DNA of 64,000 nucleotides from Fomes fomentarius (GCA_022606135.1 JABYQN010000006.1:2418001-2482000); one strand, 5' to 3'. Counted from the first letter of the stretch, positions 46,332 to 58,926 are shown. The notes: a model not told the origin generated them from the sequence alone. Numbers and translations: made by a program.

Positions 46332-47101
46332 TTTTACCTTGTTGCTGTATCGCTATATATGTCTTGTTTCTGGCCGTCCAACTGAGCGCTCGCGCGCACT
46401 TTCGACACCAAAAAGTCATAACATCCAGAGAAGTCGACTGTGCCCTTGCTGCTGCACCCCTTGCTCTGAGACTGGTCATATACACTGCTACAAGCCTTGC
46501 AAATATATCTGTACCTTGTGAACCTACGTAGATACTTGATTTTGTAATACAGAAGCCAGATCATCTAGGGAAACTCCCCGAGTTCTGACGAAGGTCTGGC
46601 CACAGGAACCTCCTCTCTCCGCCCTAAAGCTCCCTAGCAAACTGTATACACACTACCTACCTTCTATGTGCGATGTTATGTAGTGTACGAGCGGTTCTGG
46701 GTTTCTAATGCCTTGCTAGAAGACGTGTCATATTTGGGGCTAAGTTGGCGCCTCATGACGGGGTTACTAAGGTAGGCCAAAGAGTGAATTTCTGCAACTC
46801 GTGAGGCTTGAAAACTGCTCAACGTGCTACCTCATACCTCCCAATGTGTTCTATCGACAAATTGAGATGATAACATGAAGTGACCTCCTGTAGTTTCTCG
46901 AATTTTTCGTGTGCAAAGTGTGCTGTGCAGCTGGGCGCTCGGCCACCAAAAACAAAGGCGCTTCGGCAGAGCACGCGGACCGCCAGGACCGATCATATTT
47001 TTTGGTGTGAATCTAGCCTTAGAGTCTGTACTGAACGCCTCGATCTCCTCCGCTCACTCCGCCGCGGGCTTCATTGTCTCGCTTGGCTAGTTCTTCTAGC
47101 C
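46332..47101. other. Intergenic spacer upstream of rpa190
   Basis: 770 bp holding the 3' UTR of the Laa2-like gene and the rpa190 promoter. No supported gene, repeat or RNA. Confidence 0.4.
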
Positions 47102-50100
47102 ATGAATATCTCGCATCCTGTTCCTTCCACCGTCGCAAGCATCTCCTTCTCCTTTCTTACTACCGAAGACGTCCGGCGAATATCAGTCAAGCAGGTTGTA
47201 AACCCCGTTCTCCTCGATGAGCTCAACCGGCCCAATATTGGAGGATTGTATGACCCTGCGCTTGGGCCTAGCGACCAGAAGGACGTGTGAGTAGTAGACC
47301 TCATGACTTGACGTTGTCGTGCTCAAGCTCGTGTAGTTGCGCTACATGCCGACTTCTCTATTACACTTGTCCAGGTCACTTTGGCCACATAGAACTCCCG
47401 GCCCCCGTCTTCCACCCACTGTTCATGGTTAACGCGTACCATTTGATCCGAGGGACGTGTCTATTCTGTCACAGGTTCAAAGTGAGCCGGTTCGTGGTGA
47501 GTCTTCATGTCTTGTTCCTTTCTGTGCACGATTGTATATGTTCGTCCAGCTATGCAAGTTTGTCGCCAAACTTCGTCTTTTGGAGTACGGATTTCTGGTT
47601 GCTGCAAAGGCCCTCGACGACGTGAATTATACAACGAAGAAAGGCCGGAGCGCAGACGATGAAGACGACGAGCCGGCGGAGACGTACGAGGCGTTTGAGC
47701 AACGATTGAACCTTTATGTCGCTGCTCACATGGCTACGGCGTCGGGGAGCAAACGCGATGCCTACAAGGACGGTCTTGTATACCAGGCAAGGAAAGATGT
47801 CATCAACGACTTCATCAAGGCCAGCATGTTGAAGAAATGCCAGAACGCAAATTGCGGGGCGTGAGTGCTGTGCATCTTAGTTCGCGAGTCTGGCTAAAGA
47901 TGTTATAGTCATGGATACACCTTCCGCAAAGAAGGTTACACGAAGATCATCGAGTACGACTTGACCGTCAAGCAGAAGCAGCAGCATGAGATGTCTGGTT
48001 TGAAACGTCCCAACGTCATGCTAGACGAGAAGAAGTCCAAAGGCTCCTCGCAACAGTCAACTTATGCGAATGGCCGTTCCGGTGATGTGTCAGAAGAGGA
48101 ATCAGGGGAAGAAGAGGGCGAGGAGGAGGGCGAGGATGTCTTTTCGGATGGCGAGGATGGTCAAGAGCGGCATACGCACGTACAATCTCTGATGCCGAAG
48201 TCTGCGAGCGGGAAGGTTAAGACTGCTCGCGGTCGGAATGAGCGAGTCATGCCTCCCGAGGAGTGTCGTGGTCACCTACGTCGTCTCTTCCGTAACGAAG
48301 CCGTGATGTGTTCCCTGCTCTTCGGCCGTCATGGACCGTTCGCCCCTCTCAGCCAGCACAACCTTTCTCTTGCGTCTGCCGACATGTTCTTCATGGAGGT
48401 CCTTCCCGTCAGTCCTACCCGTTTCCGACCACCCGCCAAGCTGGGCGACGTGCTCTTTGAACACCCCCAGAACGAACTTCTCTCTAGGGTCCTCTCGACC
48501 TCGTACCGGTTACGAGACTTGAACAACAATCTCCGTGCTGCTTCTGCGAAGGGCTCAGATGTTGACGAAACCGGGCGGAGGCGTATCTTGCAGTCGCTCC
48601 TCGACTCCCTGATCCAGTTACAGGTCGACGTCAACAGTTACATTGACAGCAGTAAAAACCCTACGCCCATTCGACAGGGCCGTCTGCCACCGGCCGGGGT
48701 GAAGCAAGGTCTCGAGAAGAAAGAAGGTTTGTTCCGAAAGAACATGATGGTTGGTGTATTTCTCTGGAGGCACATCGGTGTGCTAACCCTCTTTCAGGGC
48801 AAACGAGTGAATTACGCCGCTCGTTCGGTCATCTCCCCTGACGTCAATATCGAGCCCAATGAGATTGGCATCCCCCTGTATTTGCGCGCAAGTTGACCTT
48901 CCCGGAGCCTGTTACGCCGAATAACTTCCACGAACTGCGGCAATGCGTTATCACAGGAGCTCATGGCTACCCCGGCGCCACAGTGGTCGAATACGAAGAT
49001 GGTCATCTACAGTCCTTGGTGCGTTCGTCGCTCAACGATGGATCGTCCACTAAAGTCACAACAGGATAAATTGAGTGTCGAGCAGCGCACAGCAATCGCG
49101 AACCAGTTGCTGACACCGCAGGAGGGCTCGCATGAAGTTGCACAGAGACACCGCCTTTTCACATCCACCCCCGCTGTCAACAAAAAAGTGTACAGGCACC
49201 TCCGAGACGGCGATATCCTTATTTTGAACCGCCAGCCTACACTCCACAAGCCGAGTATGATGTGCCACAAGGCGCGGGTATTACACGGCGAGAAGACCAT
49301 CCGCATGCATTATGCCAACTGGTTAGTCCGACATCTTCTCCGCCATGCAAGCTCATACTGACACCTGTCCAACAGTAACTCGTACAACGGTGAGATCCTA
49401 TCATATCGGCATGTTGTCGTTATACTGAACGTAGATATATTCACGCCAGCTGATTTCGATGGTGATGGTGAGTAATTTGTACTTACCATTGTACACCAAT
49501 TCCGATCCTGACCTTGCCGAATAGAAATGAACATCCATTTTCCTCGTACGTATAGGAGCTACCATGTGTCGCAGCGTGTTTCATATTTGACGCGAATGAA
49601 TGCCAGAGAACCAAGTCGCGCGCGCGGAGGCTTACTACATCGCGAACACGGATAATCAGTACCTCGTGCCTACCTCTGGGAAACCCTTGCGTGGTCTCAT
49701 ACAGGATCACGTTGTCGCCGGCGTTTGGATGACTGCGCAAGATACGTTTTTCACGCGAGAAGAATACTTCCAACTCCTCTACGGCGCCTTGAGACCAGAA
49801 GATGACCCTGAACAGCATCGTGGGCGCCTAGTCACAGTTCAACCGACCATCTGGAAACCCAAGCCGCTGTGGACAGGAAAGCAGATTGTACGCGCTCCGG
49901 TCCGACGGGGAACTTGTTGACGTGTCTCATATTCATATCGCATACCTCCGTTCACAGATCACAACTGTCCTCAAGAACATCACGCCAGGCAACTTTGATG
50001 GTCTCAATTTGCGCGCACAGGCCAAGGTACCGGGTCATCTGTGGGGAAAGGACTCCCAGGAGGACAAGGTCATCTTCATGGACGGAGAGCTCCTATCTGG

Positions 50101-53100
50101 CGTCTTGGACAAGTCGGCCTTCGGCGCCTCGGATTTCGGACTCGTGCACTCCGTGTACGAGCTATACGGCGCCGACATTGCTGGCAAATTACTCGGTATT
50201 CTTAGTCGGCTCTTTACAAAGTTCCTTCAGCACCGCGCGTTCACATGCCGCATGGACGACCTCGCTCTAACCCCTGACGGGAACGCCAGGCGTGCCCAAC
50301 TTCTGGCGAAGGGCGCGGACTTGGGCACCGAAGGCGCCACTGAGAACTTCCCAGTTCTCAAGGACACTCCGGACGACGAGAAGCCGGGCATCCTGCGTTC
50401 GCTCCTCGAAGACGTCTTGCGCGACGACAGCAAGATGGCCGGCCTCGATGTCACGGTGAAGGGCAAATTGGCCAAGTTGACCAAGTCCATCGCAGATGCT
50501 GTGATGCCTCACGGCCTCCTTCGCCAGTTCCCGCACAACCACATGCAGGCTATGACGGTGTCGGGCGCAAAGGGCAGCGCGGTCAACGCCCAGCAGATTT
50601 CCTGCGCGCTAGGTCAGCAGGAGCTTGAAGGACGCCGCGTGCCAGTCATGGTCAGCGGAAAGACACTGCCCTCGTTCAAGGCGTTCGAGACTCGTGCGAT
50701 CGCCGGTGGTTACGTTGCGAGCCGCTTCCTGACCGGGGTCAAGCCCCAGGAGTTCTTCTTCCATTGCATGGCTGGACGGGAAGGTCTTATCGACACCGCT
50801 GTGAAGACATCCCGCTCCGGGTATCTCCAACGGTGCCTCATCAAGCATCTAGAAGGCATCCGCGTCCACTATGACAACACAGTCCGCGGCAGCGACTCCG
50901 CTGTCTATCAGTTCAATTACGGCGGCGACTCCCTAGACGTGACGAAGCAGAAACATCTCTTCCAGTTCGAGTTCATCGCGCAGAACGAAGTCTCATTCGT
51001 TCAGCTGCTGCGACCGAAGGAGCTCAGCGGTCTAGTGAGCGAAGAGGCTGTGGAGTATATGAAAAAGATCGTCAAGTATAGGGACAAGAAGCATAAACGC
51101 GACAAGCTCCTTCCTACGCTGTCGAAGTACCCTCCACAGAGGAACCTTGGTAGTACATCGGAGCTTTTCGCCGAAAAGGTCGAGGAGTACATTCAGAAGA
51201 ATGCACATGGTTTGCTCAAGGAGAAGGAAGGGGATGGTGCCCGGTTCAAGCGCCGCAGGATCCCTGTGAACAAGCGACAGTTCCGGCTCCTCACCAGCGT
51301 GAAGTACATGCGTAGCTTGGTGGAGCCTGGTGAGGCGGTTGGGCTACTCGCCTCTCAGAGGTACGTTCGTTTCGTCGCTCCGCCACATGTCAATTTAGTT
51401 CACGAGTTCATCTCAGTGTCGGAGAGCCGTCCACGCAAATGACGCTGAATACATTCCATTTCGCTGGTACGTGTATGACAGGACTTATGTCACTTCTCGA
51501 CTACTAAATATCGGCGGTTAAGGGCACGGTGCGGCTAATGTCACTCTTGGTATTCCCCGCCTGCGGGAGATCGTGATGACAGCCTCACAAAAGCCTAAGA
51601 CTCCTTCGATGACTATGAAAGTCCGGCCAAACACGCCTCCGTCCGCTATCAATAGCTTCTGCAAGAGAGCTAGTCGCCTCACCCTCTCACATGTCGTGGA
51701 TAAGGTTACTGTCACTGAGCAGCTTGTCCTAAAAGGGGAATCTCGCAGCAAGGAATTCAAGATCGACCTGGAGTTTTACCCACGCGCCGAGTACGAAGAA
51801 GAGTATAACGTAACTCCGTTCGAGATCATGGCCGCCTTCGCGACGAAGTTCCCGCTCATATTCAAGAAGGAACTTCAAGTGGAACTCAAAAAGCTCGACG
51901 CCGATTTGAAAAGTCAACGCACGGAGCTTGGAAAAGGCCGAGCAGTGCGGGAACAAACAGGTCAAGCGGCAGCCGATGAAGAGGAGGGAGAGGACACTGG
52001 GAACCGGCGGCGGGACGACGATGATGAGACGAGCGAGATCGGGGACGGGGATGCGACAACCTCGAAGATGAAGCGACAACGAAAGGAGCAGGCGACCTAC
52101 GACGAGGACGACGAGGACGAGGGAGACGCCGACGAGGGAGGCGAACTGGATGACATGGACATCGAAGCTGCGTATGCTTCATCTCCGGAAGACGATGTTG
52201 ATACGGATCAAACGACGCCGATGTCTGAGGCGGAGCACAGTCGGGTTGAGGCGTTGTTCATGGATAACTTGCCCAGCGCCACGTCTTTCGAATTCCGCGA
52301 CGCCAGGTGCACGATCGGGCTACAGGTACGTTTGTTGTGCTGTGTATCATCTGGTCTCGCTATTGATGACAGCGCTCAGTTCGGCTCCACGTTGCCCAAA
52401 TTACTACTAGTCGGGTTAGTCGAACGAGTCTGTCTCAAGACAGTTGTCCGGGAAATTCCAGGCATCACAGACTGTTTCATGAACGAGGAGGACGGAAAAA
52501 ACAGGGAGAAGATCTATTCTGTAGGTCACAATGGCACCCATCATTACGATGACTCCACTTATGCCGTACATATCTTCAGCTCACGACGAATGGGTCAAAT
52601 ATTCCGGGACTGTGGCAGTATGCGCTCAATCTTGGCGAAAGCATCATCGACGAGAACGGCGTCTACTCCAACGACATCTACGCGTTACTTTGTACTTACG
52701 GCGTCGAGGCCGCCCGTGCTGCTATCCTGCGCGAGATCGGTGGCGTCTTCGCTGTGTACAAGATCGACGTCGACATTCGTCACCTGGAGCTTATCGCCGA
52801 TTATATGGTGCGTTATTCCGGTCACGCTTAAGTGATGCCTCGCTGACTTGTGCCTTGCAGACGTTTGATGGCGGCTACAAGCCTTTCAACCGGAAGGGGT
52901 TATCCACGAACCCGTCGCCCCTTCTCAAGGCATCCTACGAAACAACCGCAGCATTCTTGTCCGACGCCACTTTGCATGGTGACTTTGATGACTTGACCAC
53001 ACCATCCGGAAACATTGTCATAGGCAGGCTAAGCCATACGGGTACGGGTGTGTTCGACGTTGTCATGCCGGTTGACAATGCGGGTTTTGCCGCTGATCAC

Positions 53101-53109
53101 ATGTCATGA
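47102..53109 (+). CDS. rpa190: RNA polymerase I largest subunit Rpa190 (A190), with an apparent 1-nt frameshift
   Basis: Catalytic subunit of the rRNA polymerase in the nucleolus. ATG 47102 gives [20 protein letters not shown]. The clamp zinc site is [17 protein letters not shown]...CLFCH. A lid/rudder region follows ([20 protein letters not shown]). The Mg-binding NADFDGDEMNIHFP is complete but cut by two introns. Then come the funnel and bridge helix ([20 protein letters not shown]), the trigger loop ([20 protein letters not shown]) and [21 protein letters not shown] Pol I-type acidic insertion lies at about 51950-52220. It ends [14 protein letters not shown] (53107-53109). About 15 introns. 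One break: the C run at 48872-48876 is one C short for [15 protein letters not shown]. Read as given, the frame shifts to LYLRAS-stop at 48896. All other conserved blocks are intact on both sides, so a sequence error or a fresh mutation is likely. Confidence 0.93.
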
Positions 53110-54096
53110 TCTGTTTAGTGGAAGTGGAAAAGTATTGTAGCATCTATATGTAGCTAGAATGTGCCCAAGCCAATTTTTCAAGATGATTTCCTCGTGTGGC
53201 TTGAGCTAACTTGTCATTTGGTCGCCGGTACGAGACTGGTGGGGGATGGCAGGACCGCGTGGGCCAGTCAACGTAAACATCCCGCGATGGCTGTTCGTTT
53301 GCGCCCGTGTTTATCGCCAATACCGTTCCGAATAGCGAACGTCTGTAACCATGAGAGTATGAACGCTCAGCGCTCAGGGGCCAGTATTGGTGAGCAGTAC
53401 AGCCAGGCATGCGCATTCGGTCGCCGCACGCTAGTTCCGGTTTGTGCAGAATGGAAAATTGCCGTTGTCTCGAGATGACAGTGACATAACATCTTGGTTT
53501 CGTCTGTACCGAAATGCATGCGTGAGAGCTTTGATACATCTTGCTGTTATTTGGAAACCGTATGCGGTAAGCTCACAAGGAACAGAGTTCTGGCGAGACG
53601 AGCCCCGGACCCGCGTGTCCCAAGCCAGGACAGATTCAGTCAGTCGAGGGTAATGAATCGACGGTGGACTCCGAAACGCAGTACACGGGTATTGGAGCCT
53701 GATGTCTCCACGTCGTAAATTTTGTTGGTCTTGCCGATACGAGTATGGTACCTCAATTATGTGTCCGGGGCTTGGAGACTGCTCCGGCGTTCAACAGTGC
53801 GGGGCATTAGGAACGACCAAAAAGGTCAAGTCTACCGCATAGTCTACCGCACACATCGTTGTTGGTGCTAGCGATCGAACAGGGTCCCCAGATTCTGGAG
53901 GAGGATGGCATGCGCACCTCTTGCGTTCCCTAGTCAAAACAGGTCAATAATCGCACAGCTATGACTGCGAAAATGGGCTAGCCCTACGATATAAAGCGGT
54001 CCACGGAATCTCACAAATTTCCTCACCAATCCACTAGACATCCTCCAGAGCCTGTCTTCCACAAGTCACCTCATTGCTCAACACAGCGCAAGCAAC
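53110..54096. other. Intergenic spacer
   Basis: About 990 bp between rpa190 and the cysteine-rich orphan. A 10-mer, GTCTACCGCA, is directly repeated at 53830-53839 and 53842-53851. No gene was recognised. The last 100 bases look like a promoter/5' UTR (GATATAAAGC near 53989). Confidence 0.4.
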
Positions 54097-54595
54097 ATGT
54101 GTCGTCGCCGCCAGTAGGTGGTTGTTCATTACCCTTGCTGGATGACACGCTGAGACGATCTACTACCTGCAGAGTGAGAACCGTCTACAGAAGGTTTGCG
54201 TCTCCCAGGAGGACGGAAGGACGTACTGACGCAATGAGCCACAGGTGCAACCATGGCGTCAGCTCGCCCGACGAGATTGTCGGTCATCATACTTCTTGCA
54301 CGCAACTGTTTGCTGAACGATTGCATCAGGTCCAATGCTTCGGCGACAACTGCATCTTTAGCCCGAACCATCCTCCGACCTGCACAGGGGAGTCCTGCAA
54401 GAAGAGCTGTTGGCAATAGTGAGTGTGCGTTACAATCAGCCATGCATTCCGCTAACCTGCAATGCAGCCGCCCCTACCCGCAGCAGTACAGTAGGTCAAT
54501 TTCTGGTTATTGTCGATGGACTGCTCTCTGACAGGTTCACAGCCGAAGAGAAGGAGGCTTATTGCCCTGCTTGCGTTGCCGCCGGATATCGCTGA
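54097..54595 (+). CDS. Small cysteine-rich protein, Agaricomycete orphan family
   Basis: Not characterised. Spliced by eye, the protein is 81 residues: it begins MCRRRQVRTVYRRCNHG, then PDEIVQCFGDNCIFSPNHPP and TCTGESCKKSCWQYRPYP, and ends EAYCPACVAAGYR. Nine Cys lie at residues 2, 14, 27, 32, 42, 47, 51, 72 and 75, with a final CxxC and nearby His, so metal binding is plausible. There is no signal peptide, so it is probably intracellular. Introns: about 54114-54174, 54194-54242, 54279-54329, 54419-54468 and 54487-54536. The third is 51 nt with no in-frame stop, so a gene caller could retain it. I recall similar short proteins (MCRxRxVRxxYxRCxH, then CKFSPxHP, then CWQYRxxPEQY) only as hypothetical proteins of mushrooms. 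Six exons for 81 codons is unusual density. Confidence 0.75.
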
Positions 54596-54855
54596 AGGCG
54601 GCAATCGCTCTCGCTTTGTAGCCGTAGTCCCTGCTTTCCTACGTTCGCAGTTTGTATGCCCCGAGTCGCCAGCACAATGATACATTTCTTGGTCAATGTC
54701 TCTGGTATGTTCGCACGAAAACGGGGAACACAGAACCTTGAATAGCATTGAGACGTATGGATACAGCGATGACACGATGTCTTAGCACATGAGCTATACG
54801 GGAGAGTGAGTATACAGCCTCTTGCTGGAAAGGTGAAGAGACATACAAGGGACGC

Positions 54856-55333
54856 TCAATCCTCGTCGTTGATGTCATGTTTCTTCTTCAGCTGCGCCAA
54901 CTCCTCTTCCCTCCTCGCCAGCTCTGCCTTAGCCGCAGCCGCGTCTTGTTTAGCGGGCATATGGTAGAGCACAACGATGTAACGCTCTTGCAAGTGAAAG
55001 CCGTTCAAATGGTCCAGTGCATTCTTAGCCTACCGGAGACTCGGTACCGGTCATATTTGAAGGGAACTCGGAGCACTCACATCCATCACGTCATCGAATA
55101 CAACGTATGCAGTCCCCTTTGTTTTCTGCTCATTACTGATCCGAATCTGGCGAATACTCCCGTACCGTCCGAACAAGTCGTACAGGTCTTCGCCTGTGAT
55201 CTGGTAGTTCAGGTTCTTGACGAACAGAATCCGATTTGCGCCTGGCGGAAGCTTCGTCTGATACGGTTGACATGAGTGAGATTCTTGAAACACATTGCAA
55301 AAGACGGGGTACCGTAGATCTCTGCATAGCCAT
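54856..55333 (-). CDS. sf3b14: SF3b subunit p14 (SF3B6 / SF3b14), RRM protein
   Basis: U2 snRNP subunit that sits near the branch-site adenosine. Start CAT 55331-55333 gives MAMQRST, joined after a 55 nt intron to TKLPPGANRILFVKNLNYQI. The RRM has RNP2 (ILFVKNL) and RNP1-like text (KGTAYVVFDDVMDAK). The ending is RYIVVLYHMPAKQDAAAAKA followed by an acidic/basic coil ending KKKHDINDED, stop 54856-54858. Two introns are inferred. Family length (about 125 residues) is normal. Confidence 0.93.
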
Positions 55334-55569
55334 GGTGGTGGTCAAGGAATGGAATGCTCAGAGGTCTACGACACGTCGGGTGGCTGACCGCTGAGGCGCC
55401 AGTCCTGTGGCGATGGGCGTCTATTGTCCCTCAAAGAGGCAAGTGTGTAAGAAACCGCCTCGAGAAAGGTTGGGACCGGCGGAACTTGAGGTCAATCTTC
55501 CAAGTATCGAGGCCATGTGATTGGTTCACAGTACATCCCGTGGCACGTAATGTGCCAGTACTACTACTA

Positions 55570-56562
55570 CTACAAGAGGAGCATTCCCAGCAGACCCATC
55601 GCGAAGGTCGCACCGGCCAGACTCAGCTCCGGAACACCCAAAGCCGAGTTCGCGCCTGCAGCACCACCGGCCGGGCTCGTCGAGCTCCCAGTCGCGCTCG
55701 ACGCAGTGCTCGTCGAGTTCGCATCTGGCCCGGTGAGGAAGAAGTTGCCTGCAAGCGGGCTTCCCAGTCCCGTCTGTTCCGCAAATGCCGAGATATTGAA
55801 GTTGCTAACGGGCGTCGATGTATTGAGAACGCCAGCGATAGCATCCACAGTGAAGTTTGCGGGCTGCGCGAACAGCAGAAGGATGTACCTGTGTCCGCCG
55901 GCCGCACAGTGTGTCAGCACCAGCTCTCACGTGCCTGAGAACTTAGGCATGAACGAACCGATGAGGGTCTGACCCAGCCGGCGGCGTGGGGCGCAGGAAG
56001 TTGGAGATTGCAGGGGTGTTGTTGACAAGCAATGCGCCCTGAGCGAGACTTCCATTCAAGGTGATGTTGGGGGCGAGCAGGTGACGAATTTGTGCTGCTG
56101 TGGGGTTCTGGGGCGTTGGCGCATCCGGGTCCACCATCGCCAAGACAAAGGTTTGGTCGACGAAGGTTGTCAGGTTGGTCTGGAAGAAGACCGCGGGGCG
56201 CAGAGCATTCTCTGCAGCGATGCGGAGTAAGAGAGATGTAGACTTTGAAAGACGAATGTTGCTAACTTACGCTCGCGCGTCAAGTTCGCCCCAGGTGTCA
56301 CCGTGATATTGGTGTTGGTCGTATTGTCAGTGAAGACCACGTTCAACAGGCCGGTGGGGGCGAAAGTGGACAGAACTGCACCAGTGTCAATCAACAACCT
56401 TCAGCTCATCGAGTTGGGAGGGAAGCCGAACGTACCGTCCGGAACAATCTTGGCGTCGTTGAAGGCCTTCGTGACATCGTCGACCGTTACATTCGCAGTG
56501 TTGTTTTGTGCGATGACGCAAGACACGGCGATGGAGGCAATGACAAACAATTGGCTGAACAT
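55570..56562 (-). CDS. Secreted GPI-anchored PEBP-like protein
   Basis: Phosphatidylethanolamine-binding-protein fold on an exported protein. Start CAT 56560-56562 gives a signal peptide, MFSQLFVIASIAVSCVIAQN, with a probable cut after the Ala. The PEBP ligand-site motif is present as FVLAMVDPDAPTPQN, and a HRYILLLFAQP segment follows; the fuller PEBP text GxHRY is replaced by SDPHRY. Many N-glycosylation sequons (NNT, NTT, NLT, NIT, NGS) occur. The C-terminus is Ser/Thr/Gly/Ala-rich and ends in a hydrophobic tail, LAGATFAMGLLGMLLL, consistent with GPI attachment. Three introns, for example about 56380-56437, whose removal joins VPD to VLSTFAPTG. Cell-surface location is inferred; ligand unknown. 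Confidence 0.82.
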
Positions 56563-58465
56563 CGTCGACGAATGCACGGAGAATATGGGTGGGTGGAGTG
56601 AAGTTGTCATCTGCATATTATATATATACCCCGCGCACTTTTTCTTGGCGCGCGGGTTCAACTGCCCCGTGTGATCGCACACCGGTCCAGTAGGATGACG
56701 CATGGGAGACCGGTAAGATCCCTCTCACATCAGTATACGCACATAGAAGGCTGGGTAAGTGTGGGTCAGAGCTGGACAACGAAGTGGGTCGCCGATCGGC
56801 ACATATGCAGTGAAGTAGTATCCATGGCGTTGGTAGTCGGGCACCGTGCTGCGCATTCCAAAACCATGGTTGTTGTAGACCCCGAGCGGGCCAAATGCGG
56901 ATGCGTTCATCTCATCCATGATGGTCAGTGCGTTTTGTAAGTGCCATGGGAGTCAAATCCAGTCTTACTAGTGATCAGTTGGCGCTATACTCCCCACGCG
57001 CACGCGGACTCTGTATAGCGCGACTTGCGCATGCGGAGTGCAGTATGTCGACATGCAAGCACACCACACATACTCTGATACGTTCAACGATGATGGAGCA
57101 GAAATGTGGAGCAGAAATACATATTCCATGCGCAGCTGATGAGATCAATGCATGGCGGCCTTCCAAAACATCGAAACCGTTTCGGGCGAGGGGCCGCACA
57201 ACGTTCGTGAGGCCTCTCACAGGGCTCAGGCTTTAAGCTTCACTGCTTGGACTCAAAGGTGCGTAAGCAGAGAAAGACCGACGAAGCGACCTTGTGATCT
57301 GGCCATGCGCAGGCGAACTCAAGGCACCTATAAGCTGCATAAGATCTTCAGGACAATCTGTCAGGGGTGGAAACGACATCTACATTCAGGTTGTAGCTGC
57401 AGGGGCACGCCATGGCTAGGCGTCGATATTATTGTACATGTCTCACGGGAACGGCTAGGTAGCTTCGGTCTCCTGGCACGGCCGACTCGGAATGAACGGT
57501 CAGCGTGGAAATGTAGCAAGCTGGACTTCTAGAACACATGACAACGGGCCAGCAAAATGAGGAGTGGTAGCTCTTGAGAAGAACATTGCAACGGTGGCGC
57601 CCTTCGCATTGGGCAATGCAGTCTCTCGTGACGGGTTCTGAGGCGTTATCACTCAGGCTTGTGACGATGGGAGACCTGAGTACCAGAGCTAGCATCACTG
57701 GAACATTGTGCCTCCATTACGGCCTCGGTTGCCTAGCAGATTTAGAAAACGCCACAGACGTTCACCGCCGGATTCGTACCGCCAGCCCATCAAGAGTCAA
57801 GACAGTTCAGGTTCAACGCGCGCTCGTCGCATACATGGTCTATGCCAGACTGGGAATGCACAGTTTCGCATTAGACACGGATCTAATCTCTGCATTAAGC
57901 ATAAGCTAGTGACCACACACTCTGACGCGACGTCCGTACCTTAGTTTGGGCCAGGACGACCGCACAAGAGCCGTATGTAGGATATAACATTGCCTCGCGG
58001 TCCTTGTGCGCGCCCACCTCTCGGGGGTAAGTCGAGTCGCGCAAGTGTCGGAGGTCGTCTTGACATCGCCACCATCCGCTGAGGGTGGAGTATTCATCCG
58101 TAAGGGTCGCAGGTCGTGGGCTCACTTTTGGCGAACCAAGTCTATCCGGCTATACTAGCGAGAACTAGCACTGGCTGGCATAGGCATTAGAATGACGAGG
58201 CCTGTCGCCGCACGGTGAGGCGGCCAAAATAGCTTGTGGTCGATTAAGGCCGCGACGCATATGGTCAAGCTTGCGGGATGTTGCTACGCGTCGAGCGAGG
58301 GGGCCTGGACCCCCGGTTACTGCCAGTGTTGAGACATGATCTAAGATAACTTGGATGGATAGCGAATGCGCCATGATACAAAAGTCTACATGCGTTCTAG
58401 CATAAGCATGTCAGTCTGCCGTGTAACGGTAACGAAAGTACGAACGCTACCTATGTATGACACGT
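56563..58465. other. Gene-poor stretch (1.9 kb)
   Basis: No gene is supported. A minus-strand frame at 56725-56919 (MDEMNASAFGPLGVYNNHGF) reads somewhat like protein but has no recognisable relatives and no splice partners I could fix. Other frames are short. The PEBP promoter should lie at the left edge. No tRNA fold or transposon end seen. Confidence 0.4.
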
Positions 58466-58926
58466 TCAGACCTTTCCAGACAACCGCTGCACTTGCGCGC
58501 ACTCGTCCTGCCCCCTCACACACACCACTGTTGAAGCCCCATGATCTTGTGCGTCCGGAATGAGGCACTTTACGTCTTGTACGTCGGGACACGGGCAGTC
58601 TGATGGTTGTGCGACACAGACGAGAGTGTCCGGACACAAGTAACTGGAGCAGGGTACTGTGAAGAGGAAGTCAAAGTCGTACCCCATTCGCGAGCATCAT
58701 TGCTCCTTGACTCCGCTCATATATTGTCTCTCTTCCACCGCACCGCATCACGGGAACCAAGAAACGATTACTTACCTGCTTCCGAATGTGCCTGCCATTG
58801 GCCCATGCCGCCTGCGGGCTTCTGCTGCTGTTGATGCCCGCCAAACATCTGCTCGAAGAAACCGAACTGAGCCAGCACAACAGAGCACTGGAGCGCAAAG
58901 CAAAGCAGTAATGTGTGAGACAACAT
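58466..58926 (-). CDS. lcl2: Lcl2 (long chronological lifespan protein 2), small secreted/ER protein
   Basis: Short fungal protein with a signal peptide, implicated by yeast genetics in ER-associated degradation and lifespan. Start CAT 58924-58926 gives [20 protein letters not shown], then [20 protein letters not shown] with the Gln run typical of Lcl2. An intron follows GlnAlaHisSerGluAla. Exon 2 has the conserved [20 protein letters not shown] and [13 protein letters not shown], then [20 protein letters not shown] to the stop at 58466-58468. Six or more Cys suggest disulphides. Confidence 0.88.

Noticed and set aside
56725..56919. Minus-strand frame MDEMNASAFGPLGVYNNHGF
   Set aside because: Protein-like at first sight, but short, with no recognised family and no splice partners that keep frame.
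57152..57909. Two plus-strand frames of 126 and 111 codons
   Set aside because: No family resemblance, no coherent splice sites, and mixed composition typical of non-coding sequence.
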